64,000 nucleotides of DNA from Planctomycetota bacterium (lineage in GTDB: Bacteria > Planctomycetota > Phycisphaerae > Phycisphaerales > SM1A02), in the NCBI GenBank assembly GCA_016872835.1, contig VGYX01000001.1, positions 177,191-241,190 of the forward strand, read 5' to 3'. Below the pieces are notes generated by a model that ran no database searches, had not been told where the DNA came from, and saw only the letters and a list, made by a program, of their open reading frames with translations. Shown here one piece after another: positions 42,790 through 51,920 of this stretch (position 1 is the stretch's first letter; each line of letters starts with the position of its first letter). The translations under genes were made by a program, and so were the position numbers.

Positions 42790-43377
42790 TCAGGGGGCGG
42801 CCTGAAGCCGGCCCAGGCGCGCGCCGACGAGTTCGACCACCTGCTCGATGGCACCCGGCAGGTCGTCGTTCACCACGAACGCGTCGTAGACGCCGTTGGT
42901 CCGAGCACGCTCCATCTCGCGGACCGATTCCGCGAACCGCCGCTGGATCGCGGCCTCGTCCTCGCGGCCACGGCGACGAAGCCGCTCAAGCAGCACCGCC
43001 TCGCTCGGCGGCAGGATGAAGATGCCAAGCATGTCGGGCACTCGCGCGTGCACCACCTCCGCGCCCTGCACGTCGATGTCGAGCACGACCAGTTCGCCGC
43101 GGGCCAGCGCCTCGTCGACGGGTGCGCGCGGCGTACCGTACCAGCTGCGGCCGAACACCATCGCGTGCTCGAGGAACGCGTCCTCGCGCACCATGCGCTG
43201 GAACGCGTCCTCGCTCACGAAGCGATAGTCCACACCCTCGCGTTCGCCCGTGGAGGGTTGACGCGTGGTGCAACTCACGCTGAAGTGGCCGCCGAAGCGG
43301 CGCAGCAGTTCATGCGCGATCGTCGTCTTGCCGACGCCGGATGGGCCGCAGAGGACAAGCAGGAGCCCGCGAGGCAT
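42790..43377 (-). CDS. gmk: guanylate kinase
   Basis: Phosphorylates GMP to GDP. It has 195 residues with the P-loop GPSGVGKTT (11-19), the GMP-binding segment SCTTRQPSTGEREGVDYRF (in part), VLDIDVQGA and the LID arginines (RLRRRGREDEAAIQRR). It has the normal length for the family. TACGAT lies exactly 6 bases before the ATG at 43377 and a TTGCCC is 16 bases further upstream, the best -35/-10 pair in the window. Confidence 0.95.
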   Translation of the reverse strand: MPRGLLLVLCGPSGVGKTTIAHELLRRFGGHFSVSCTTRQPSTGEREGVDYRFVSEDAFQRMVREDAFLEHAMVFGRSWYGTPRAPVDEALARGELVVLDIDVQGAEVVHARVPDMLGIFILPPSEAVLLERLRRRGREDEAAIQRRFAESVREMERARTNGVYDAFVVNDDLPGAIEQVVELVGARLGRLQAAP

Positions 43378-43383
43378 GGGTCG

Positions 43384-43389
43384 ATCGTA
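43384..43389 (-). promoter_or_regulatory. candidate -10 element of gmk (TACGAT)
   Basis: Reverse-strand TACGAT, 6 bases before the gmk ATG, with a possible -35 TTGCCC (43406-43411) spaced by 16 bases. Confidence 0.5.
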
Positions 43390-43422
43390 CGGCGCGTTCG
43401 TGCGCGGGCAAGACGGGCGATT

Positions 43423-44421
43423 TCAGGCCTTGGCGCCGGGAATCCAGCCCTTCGTTCGGTACCACGCCACCGCGTCGGCGGTGCTGGTCTCGACGCTGCG
43501 TGGCTGCAAGCCGAGTTCTCGCAGACTCACGGCGGCATCGAAGTGCATCGAGCGGCGTGTAAGACGCACACCGGTCACGGTCGCCATCGGCATGCGGTGC
43601 GACACATGATCGGCCCATCGTTCACTGAACCATCCGGTCGCCAGCGCGAGCGGATAGGGCACCTGCCATCGAGGTGCCGGACGACCGACCATGTGCGCCA
43701 GCAGCGAGAGCCACTCCACCAGCCGGGTGTTGTGCGCACCCAGCAGGTAGCGGATGCCGGTGCGGCCTCGTTCCATCGCGCGCACCAGACCGTCGGCGGC
43801 GTCGCGCACGTCAATGAGATTGAGGCGACAGTCCACATACGCGGGAATGCGGCCTTGGCAGAACGCCACCGCCAATCGGGTGGGCGGGGTCTGGCCACGG
43901 TCCCCGGGACCGATCGGCAGCGTCGGACTGCACACGATCACCGGCGCTCCGGCTTCCGCAAGTTCGAACGCCGCGCGCTCGCCGCGGAACTTGCTGAGGC
44001 AGTAGGGGCCCAGCATGTCCTGCTCTTGGAAGCGAACAGTCTCGACTGCGCCACCGGCGAAGTGTCGCGAGGCCAGGATGCTCTCGGTGCTCACGAACAG
44101 AACGCGCTCGGCACCGGCGTCGAGCGCGGCTCGCATGAGGTGCTTGGCGCCCACATGATTGATGGCGTCGAAGGCGTCGCGATCGCGTCGCCACAGGTTC
44201 GGATCGGCGGCCAAGTGGTAGACGCGCATGCTCCCACGTACGAGGGATCGGACCGCGGCGTGGTCGCGGATGTCGGCTCGCACCAACTCGATGCGGTCGA
44301 GCGGCAGATGGTCCACGGGGGCGTCGGGGCGCTCGAGCACACGGACAGCCTCGCCGCGTTCCACGAGCTGTCGAACCAGATGCGAGCCAATGAAGCCGGC
44401 GCCGCCTGTGACAAGATTCAT
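43423..44421 (-). CDS. NAD-dependent epimerase/dehydratase (extended SDR)
   Basis: A 332-residue Rossmann-fold enzyme. It has NAD-binding GGAGFIG (residues 6-12) and the catalytic YCLSK (Y-x3-K) after an intact serine region (FVSTES). The YHLAADPNLWRRD and NHVGAKHLMRAAL stretches resemble HpnA-type sugar epimerases of hopanoid clusters, but no hopanoid genes are near. It probably acts on a nucleotide sugar. The ATG at 44421 overlaps the upstream gene stop (ATGA). Confidence 0.88.
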   Translation of the reverse strand: MNLVTGGAGFIGSHLVRQLVERGEAVRVLERPDAPVDHLPLDRIELVRADIRDHAAVRSLVRGSMRVYHLAADPNLWRRDRDAFDAINHVGAKHLMRAALDAGAERVLFVSTESILASRHFAGGAVETVRFQEQDMLGPYCLSKFRGERAAFELAEAGAPVIVCSPTLPIGPGDRGQTPPTRLAVAFCQGRIPAYVDCRLNLIDVRDAADGLVRAMERGRTGIRYLLGAHNTRLVEWLSLLAHMVGRPAPRWQVPYPLALATGWFSERWADHVSHRMPMATVTGVRLTRRSMHFDAAVSLRELGLQPRSVETSTADAVAWYRTKGWIPGAKA

Positions 44422-45422
44422 GCAAGCGCCCCGGGTGGCAGCGCGTCGGCAAGATCCTGCAGATGTTCGCGAGCGGGCACCAGTCGCTCGCGGCTGATGC
44501 GGTCCACCATGTCGATCACGGCTCGGTTGATCGGGCAGGGCAGGTCGCCGGCGATGCGAACGAGATGGCCGTTGTACGCGTCCATCTCGGTGCGACCGCT
44601 TCCCATGTCGGGAGCCATGCTGCAATAGGTGCCGCGCAGGGATGGCCGGAAGAAGTGACTCATGAGCTGAGGCAGGAACGGCGTGCGCAGGATGCGTGCC
44701 ACCACGTCCGGATGGAAGGGCCCGATGCGAGCCAGCGGCACGCGGGCATGTCGCAGGATGGCGTGATTCTCGAGCAGCAGCGCGAAGAAGAGTCGGTTGG
44801 CCAGTGGATCCGTGAGCAACGCCGCGTTGTCCACGCCGGCGCCGGCGGCCAGCGGCGAGATCGCCGCGTTGTACATGAGCTTCGCGGCCTTGTACGGACG
44901 CACGTCGTCCACCGGATGCACAGGGAAAAGACCTGAGGTACCGATCGCAGAGGCCAGGGCCGCCATGCGTTCGCGCTGCATGTCGTTCGCCTGACGGCGT
45001 GCACCAATGTGCAGCGCCCCCGCGCGTGTGATGCGAGCGACGGGTCGATCCGCGGGACAGGCCGACACGAATGACGCGATCGCCTCGCACGGATGATCCA
45101 GTGCGTCCAGTTGCGGGTCGTACCCGTTCTGGATGGGAACCAGCAGGGGCGTGGCAGGAAGGCGCGCCAGCACGGCGGGGTTGTCGAAGGTCTTGGTGCA
45201 CAGCAGGACCAACGCGTCTGGCGAAGGTCGCCACGCGTCGAACGCGATGAACGGCACGGTCAAAGCCGGAGCGCCGTCGACACGCATGCCATCGCGCTGC
45301 CCCGCCGCCACCTTCGCGGGATTCGCTTCCACCATCGTGACATTCCATCCCGCACGCACAAGACCTGCCGCCGCGGCGATGCCGATGCCACCAGCACCAA
45401 GAATGTGGACGGTGGGTGGCAT
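44418..45422 (-). CDS. ketopantoate reductase family protein
   Basis: A 334-residue NADPH-dependent reductase with the nucleotide-binding ILGAGGIG at the N-terminus (7-14) and a C-terminal helical domain carrying the conserved KAAKLMYNAAISPLAA (catalytic Lys) and the substrate-binding MDAYNGH. Ketopantoate reductase makes pantoate for CoA synthesis; many paralogues act on other 2-oxoacids. Coupling to an epimerase is unusual. A TAGACT hexamer lies 18 bases before the ATG (45441-45446), which would give a short leader. Confidence 0.85.
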   Translation of the reverse strand: MPPTVHILGAGGIGIAAAAGLVRAGWNVTMVEANPAKVAAGQRDGMRVDGAPALTVPFIAFDAWRPSPDALVLLCTKTFDNPAVLARLPATPLLVPIQNGYDPQLDALDHPCEAIASFVSACPADRPVARITRAGALHIGARRQANDMQRERMAALASAIGTSGLFPVHPVDDVRPYKAAKLMYNAAISPLAAGAGVDNAALLTDPLANRLFFALLLENHAILRHARVPLARIGPFHPDVVARILRTPFLPQLMSHFFRPSLRGTYCSMAPDMGSGRTEMDAYNGHLVRIAGDLPCPINRAVIDMVDRISRERLVPAREHLQDLADALPPGALA

Positions 45423-45469
45423 GCGCGTTCGTGAAGGGCGAGTCTATGCAGCGCAATGCTGTTGGAAGG

Positions 45470-45772
45470 TCACTTGGGTGGTGCGCCACGCTCTTGCGAC
45501 CAAGCCGCGAACAGGTTGGCCACGACCTTGTCCGGCAGGGCGGTGCGCCACCGAGGTCCGTACTGCATGTCCATGTGCTGCGCGAACACCCACTCCTCCT
45601 GCACCGTGTGGGCGAGCGAGCGCTTCCACCATGGAAGCGACGACGGCGCCTCGGTGTCGGTGGAACTTGAGGGCGATGAGGGCGAGGCCGAACGTGTCGC
45701 CGCGACGGCGGCGGCGCAGGAGAGCACCAGCATCGCGGTGACGGCTGTTGCGCGCCTCAGAAGGCCTGCCAT
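45470..45772 (-). CDS. small secreted protein
   Basis: A 100-residue protein with a signal peptide (AVTAMLVLSCAAAVAA) and a short mature domain rich in Trp (PWWKRSL, EEWVFAQHMD, RWRTAL). No known family was recognised. Its start lies inside the 3' end of the XRE regulator gene (16-base overlap), so it is probably expressed with it. Confidence 0.5.
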   Translation of the reverse strand: MAGLLRRATAVTAMLVLSCAAAVAATRSASPSSPSSSTDTEAPSSLPWWKRSLAHTVQEEWVFAQHMDMQYGPRWRTALPDKVVANLFAAWSQERGAPPK

Positions 45773-47001
45773 CGCGTGCCTCCTTCCCCAAGCAGCAGAC
45801 GCGCGTTCTCGAGGATTCGGTAGCCGCGGTCGCGGAAGGCCGGGAATCGACCCATGGTGCCGACGAGTTGGCGCACCTCCTCCTGATCGAGCACCCACGG
45901 CGTCCCGTCGCAGGTCTCGCGCCGCCGTACTTCCATCGAGAAGGCGCGCTCGCGCAGGCTCCAGTTGTCCAGCCGGTCAGCGATCTCCATGGCCTTGTTG
46001 GTGAAGATAGCCATCGTGCGGTCGCGATGCGCGTCGTCGGTGTGACGAAGCGTGACGTTGCACCCATGAATGCACCACCAGCCCCAGCTCTCAAGCCAGT
46101 CACCCGGCTGGTGCTGCGCCACGTCGATCACGCGATCCAGCGCGGCCTGCAGGTGATCGATCGCGATCTCGCCAGGCAGGTGCCCAAGCAGGGCGTCGAT
46201 CTCGATCAGCGCACCACGACAGGTGTTCGCGAGCGCCGCGTAGCGATCGTCTCCGAAAGTGTCCGCAAGATCCTCGTATTCGGCCATCGATTCATGCAGA
46301 TCCGGTCGGGCGGTCGCGGCATGGATCGCGGCACGCTCGGGATCGAGCTGCGCAAGCCTGCGCGCGCTCGAGCCGCGCACGTAGCGTGCGAAGGCGCGAC
46401 ACACGCGGTCGCGCCGCTCGGTCACGCTTCGGTCGGCGAGAAAGTCCAGCACATCCCGGCTGGCCGCGCGGCTCTCCACCAGGTGCCACAACGCGTAGTG
46501 CGCGTTGGCAAGGTTCACCGAGAGCATGAGACGCAAGCCATCGGGAAGGCCTGGCTCCGCCAGTCCGTTCTGCAGGAAGGGAAGCGAGCGCGTGTACAGG
46601 CCGAGTCCGTCCTGGGCGCCGGCCATGCGGTTGCACGCCAGCGCACGGTCGATCGGCGTCTGGGCGACCACCAGCATCTGACGCGCGATCGCGGCCATGC
46701 AGCGCCAGTCGCCGGCACGATGTCGATCCAGCGCCAGGCGATCCAGCGCGGGGAAGTCGAGGTCGGGCGGCACGTCGACTGGATCAACTCCAAGGTCCTC
46801 GGCGACGTCACCGATGCTCCAATCGAGCGCGTCGGCCAGGCCGACCACAAGATCGAGCTTCGGGTTGCCGCTGTCCGGAAGAAGCTTGCCGGGATCACGA
46901 TCGAGCTTGCGGGCGATCTCCAGGCGAGACCATCCGCGATAGGCCCGAGCAAGATCGATGAGGCGCGCAAGCCTGCCGCGCCGGTCGTCTGCCGTCCGCA
47001 T
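45757..47001 (-). CDS. XRE-type regulator with TPR-like helical repeats
   Basis: A 414-residue protein. The N-terminal 60 residues form a helix-turn-helix of the Cro/C1 type (ARLIDLARAYRGWSRLEIARKL ... SGNPKLDLVVGLADALD, both quoted in part). The rest consists of helical hairpins that look like TPR or SARP-type repeats. Such regulators sense a ligand or a partner through the repeats. A clean inverted repeat (CTGCCA-x7-TGGCAG, 47021-47039) lies 20 bases upstream of the ATG and may be its own operator. A longer start upstream is possible. Confidence 0.72.
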   Translation of the reverse strand: MRTADDRRGRLARLIDLARAYRGWSRLEIARKLDRDPGKLLPDSGNPKLDLVVGLADALDWSIGDVAEDLGVDPVDVPPDLDFPALDRLALDRHRAGDWRCMAAIARQMLVVAQTPIDRALACNRMAGAQDGLGLYTRSLPFLQNGLAEPGLPDGLRLMLSVNLANAHYALWHLVESRAASRDVLDFLADRSVTERRDRVCRAFARYVRGSSARRLAQLDPERAAIHAATARPDLHESMAEYEDLADTFGDDRYAALANTCRGALIEIDALLGHLPGEIAIDHLQAALDRVIDVAQHQPGDWLESWGWWCIHGCNVTLRHTDDAHRDRTMAIFTNKAMEIADRLDNWSLRERAFSMEVRRRETCDGTPWVLDQEEVRQLVGTMGRFPAFRDRGYRILENARLLLGEGGTRWQAF

Positions 47002-47020
47002 CGAACCACCAAATCTTCCA

Positions 47021-47039
47021 CTGCCAAAGCGGCTGGCAG
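47021..47039. promoter_or_regulatory. inverted repeat upstream of the XRE regulator
   Basis: CTGCCA and TGGCAG separated by 7 bases, starting 20 bases before the regulator start. It is a plausible autoregulatory operator. Confidence 0.35.
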
Positions 47040-47287
47040 CGAAACCGCGCCCACACGCTTGGCACTGTGCCGCGGCGCGTGCTCCAGTCACAAAGAAGAG
47101 GCTGAAAATCCGCGCGATTGATCAAAAGGCGTCGCGAGAGGCGGGTTGTCCACCGAGCATCCACCGCAAGGAGGGCGTGCGATGCACCACGCATGGTGGA
47201 CAGATGGTGGAGCAATCGTGATCTGCCGCAACCTTCGTGGCGGCGCGAGGAGAGCAGGTGGTCAATGACGACCTCCGACCCTCGTCA

Positions 47288-48796
<1,509 letters not shown>

Positions 48797-48923
48797 GATG
48801 CAGTCTCCGTGGGGTCAGACCCTCGTGCCGGAGGCCCGTGCGAACGCGCCGGGAGGCCCGAAGGCGGGCGGCTATCGTAGCGGTGTCGTGCGCGCCGGTC
48901 CTTGCCGTGGCGGTGCGGCACTC

Positions 48924-50684
48924 ATGCAGGAACCGCGACCCCATCCGACCGATCCCACCGAGCGCGAGCGGCTGATCGATGCGCTGCTTGGTGCCGGCCA
49001 TGGCGCGTGGGACTGGAACCTGCGGGACCGCACGGCGTGGTACTCGTCCGAACTGCGCGCGTTGCTGGGCGTGGATGTGGCGGCTTTCCCGGATCGGTTC
49101 GAGGCCTTCACCGGTCGTCTGCATCCTGAGGACGCGGGCCGCGTGCTCGGCGCGGTGTCGAGCCATCTGGACGGCCGCTCTGAATTCGACATGGAGTTTC
49201 GCCTTCGAACAGGCGACGGAGGGTGGAAGTGGCTGCGTGCGCGAGGCCAGGCGATCCGCGAGGGAGGCGTCGCGGTGCGCATGGTCGGCACGCTGACCGA
49301 GTGGCCGCTCGCCGCGGCGCGCGACCGGCTGACGCTCACCGCCAATGACCGGCTGGCGGCGGCGCTGGAGGACCAGTCGCGGGCGGCGCGCGAACTCGAA
49401 CGGGCCCGCGCCGAACTGCTGCGGCAGAACGAGGCGCTGCACCAGGCTCGGGCCGAGAGCGAGGCCGCGACCGAGAGCAAGAGCATGTTCCTGGCGAACA
49501 TGAGCCACGAGATCCGCACACCCATGACTGCGATCCTTGGTTTCCTCGACGTGCTGCTGGACGAGTCGACCGCCGCCGAGGATCGTTCCAACCTTCGCCG
49601 CGCGATCCGCCGCAACAGCGAGCACCTGCTCGCCCTCATCAACGACGTGCTGGACCTCACCAAGATCGAGGCTGGCGGCATGCGCATGGAATCCGTGCCG
49701 ACCGACGCCCTGCGCGTGGTGGTCGACTGCGTGACGGCGCTCCGTCCCGCCGCGCAGGAACGTGGCCTGGAGATGCACGCGGTGCTGCATGGCGCAGTGC
49801 CCGCGGTCGTGCAGACCGATCCCCACCGGCTCCGGCAGATCCTCGTGAATCTGCTTGGCAACGCCATCAAGTTCACCTCGCACGGCGGCATCCAGGTGGA
49901 CATCTCCTATGAGGAGGGGCAGGCGCGACCGCGCATCGAGGACGACGGGAGCACGCCACAATTGCAGCACCGCAGGTTGCGGATCGTCGTGACCGACACC
50001 GGCATCGGCATCGAACCCGGCAAGCTTCAGGCGCTCTTCAAGCCGTTCATCCAGGGCGATGCGTCGATGACGCGGCGCTTCGGCGGGACGGGTCTGGGCC
50101 TTGCGATCAGCCGACGGCTTGCGCGCATGATGGGTGGTGACATCCAGGTCACGAGCGAGGCGGGACGCGGCAGCGTGTTCATGGTCGAGATCGGCACGGG
50201 GCCGATCGACGGCGTGCCGATGGTCTTGAAACTTCCGAATGAGGAGGCGGGACGGGTTTCGGCTTCCACCACCCCTGGCGTACAGGGCCGAGCGATCCGC
50301 GTGCTGGTCGCCGAAGATGGCGAGGACAACCGTCGCCTCGTCACGCATCACCTGACGAAGGCCGGCATGCAGACATCGATCGCGACGAATGGCGTGGAGG
50401 CGATCGATCTCGCGCTTGCCTCGCAACGATCCGGCGATCCATTCCATCTCATCCTGATGGACATGCAGATGCCCGAATTGGATGGATACGACGCGACGCG
50501 TCGACTGCGGCGCGAGGGTTGGCGTGGTCCGATCGTCGCGCTCACCGCGCACGCGATGAGCGGCGATCGCGAACGATGCATCGAGGCGGGATGCGACGAG
50601 TACCTCGCCAAGCCGATCGATCGGCGCGCCCTGCTGGAGATGGTGCAGCGCCTTGCGTCCCGCGAAGCGCGGGCGGATCTTTGA
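48924..50684 (+). CDS. cytoplasmic hybrid histidine kinase (PAS-HisKA-HATPase-REC)
   Basis: A 586-residue hybrid sensor kinase without membrane helices. A PAS fold (about 12-125, with WDWNLRDRTAWYSSE) is followed by a coiled-coil, a HisKA domain (FLANMSHEIRTPM, autophosphorylated His195), the ATP-binding domain (NLLGNAIKFT, DTGIGI, GGTGLGLAI), and a receiver domain with phosphoacceptor D513 (MDMQMPELDG). It could feed the Hpt/response-regulator pair at 21.5 kb, though not adjacent. An in-frame GTG at 48888, with a TATCGT hexamer 9 bases upstream, is an alternative start. Confidence 0.9.
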   Translation: MQEPRPHPTDPTERERLIDALLGAGHGAWDWNLRDRTAWYSSELRALLGVDVAAFPDRFEAFTGRLHPEDAGRVLGAVSSHLDGRSEFDMEFRLRTGDGGWKWLRARGQAIREGGVAVRMVGTLTEWPLAAARDRLTLTANDRLAAALEDQSRAARELERARAELLRQNEALHQARAESEAATESKSMFLANMSHEIRTPMTAILGFLDVLLDESTAAEDRSNLRRAIRRNSEHLLALINDVLDLTKIEAGGMRMESVPTDALRVVVDCVTALRPAAQERGLEMHAVLHGAVPAVVQTDPHRLRQILVNLLGNAIKFTSHGGIQVDISYEEGQARPRIEDDGSTPQLQHRRLRIVVTDTGIGIEPGKLQALFKPFIQGDASMTRRFGGTGLGLAISRRLARMMGGDIQVTSEAGRGSVFMVEIGTGPIDGVPMVLKLPNEEAGRVSASTTPGVQGRAIRVLVAEDGEDNRRLVTHHLTKAGMQTSIATNGVEAIDLALASQRSGDPFHLILMDMQMPELDGYDATRRLRREGWRGPIVALTAHAMSGDRERCIEAGCDEYLAKPIDRRALLEMVQRLASREARADL

Positions 50685-50735
50685 CGCCCCCTCTGATGGC
50701 CTCTAGCATCGACCCCTCCAAACCCGGAATTTCCC

Positions 50736-51917
50736 GTGCGCATCGCCCTGATCAGTGACATCCACGCCAATCTCGAGGCGCTCCAGATCGTGCTGGCCGA
50801 CATCGATCGGCGCATCGACACGAGCAAGGGCGACCAGATCTGGAACCTTGGCGACATCATCGGCTACGGACCCAATCCGGTGGAGTGCGCGGATCTGGTC
50901 GCGAAGCGGTGCCGCTGGTCGCTGCTGGGCAACCACGACTATGGCGTGCTGTACGAGCCGACGAACTTCAACGCCGTGGCGGAGCGCGCCGCCCACTGGA
51001 CGCGCGAGCAGTTCGAGGCCGAGAGCGCGCGCGACCAGGCTGGTGCGGTGAAGCGTTGGGAGTTCCTCGGCAAGTTGCGCGTGCGCGTGAGCGAGGGACC
51101 GTTCCTGTGCGTGCATGGCACGCCGCGCCGTCCGATCAACGAATATCTCTTTCCCGAGGACGCCGAGAGCAGCCCGGGCAAGATGGCGGACATCTTCAAG
51201 CGGATCAAGAGTTCCGGCGCGTATTTCTGCCTGGTGGGCCACACCCACGTGCCGGGCGTCTTCACCGAGGACGGGGACTTCTACTTCTCGAAGGAGATGA
51301 CCAACCAGACGTGGGAGTTCAAGATGGCCGCCATCCCGGGCAGCGCGACCAATGGGTCTGATGCGGCCGAGGCGCCGGAGGGTCCGCGTCCGGAACGGCT
51401 GATCATCAATCCGGGATCGGTCGGTCAGCCCCGCGATCTGGATCCCCGCGCGAGCTACGCGATCCTCGACGTCGAGGAGACGAGGGACGAACGCGGACAG
51501 GTCCAGATCAAGCCACGCTCCGTGCAGTTCTTCCGGCTGGACTACGACATCGCGAAGACGCGCACCAAGATCTCGGTGGTGGCCGAGGAAATCTCGGCCC
51601 GGAACGCGATTTCACGCGACGAGACGGGCTGTCTTGAGAAGCTTGTGAACATGGCGTCGGAGCCCGCCCTCCCATGGCTGGATCGACACATTGCCGAACT
51701 GGAGGCTGCGGTCACGCGCGAGAAGAAGGGCAGCCCGATGGCTGTCGCGATTCAGGATCGCGTGGATGCGTGTCGCGGATTGCGCACCGAAGTCGCTGCG
51801 CGGGACGGCATGACCACCAAGGAACTCGTGCGAATGCTCCTGGAGAAGGATTCGCAGTTTCGTCAGGAACTCGAGCGCTACAGCTGGCTCGGCAACCGAC
51901 TGGCCGAGGGTCGCTGA
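50736..51917 (+). CDS. metallophosphoesterase family protein
   Basis: A 393-residue protein with a calcineurin-type phosphoesterase domain carrying all metal motifs: SDIHAN, GDIIGYG, GNHDYG, a central CVHGTP and GHTHVPG. This is followed by an acidic stretch and a C-terminal helical extension of about 130 residues (from about 265) that has no known motif and may bind a partner. YfcE-like phosphodiesterases are smaller. It is a GTG start, with a TAGCAT hexamer at 50704-50709 that would give a leader. It precedes yidC by 3 bases. Confidence 0.85.
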   Translation: MRIALISDIHANLEALQIVLADIDRRIDTSKGDQIWNLGDIIGYGPNPVECADLVAKRCRWSLLGNHDYGVLYEPTNFNAVAERAAHWTREQFEAESARDQAGAVKRWEFLGKLRVRVSEGPFLCVHGTPRRPINEYLFPEDAESSPGKMADIFKRIKSSGAYFCLVGHTHVPGVFTEDGDFYFSKEMTNQTWEFKMAAIPGSATNGSDAAEAPEGPRPERLIINPGSVGQPRDLDPRASYAILDVEETRDERGQVQIKPRSVQFFRLDYDIAKTRTKISVVAEEISARNAISRDETGCLEKLVNMASEPALPWLDRHIAELEAAVTREKKGSPMAVAIQDRVDACRGLRTEVAARDGMTTKELVRMLLEKDSQFRQELERYSWLGNRLAEGR

Positions 51918-51920
51918 GCC

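Noticed and set aside
43423..44421. Hopanoid cluster (HpnA-like epimerase plus cyclase-repeat protein)
   Set aside because: The cyclase-repeat protein is 37 kb away, half-length and lacks DxDD; no other hopanoid genes are present.
43423..45489. A 688-codon frame covering the epimerase and ketopantoate-reductase-like genes
   Set aside because: Its first half is the shadow of the reductase; the epimerase begins at 44421 with its Rossmann motif.
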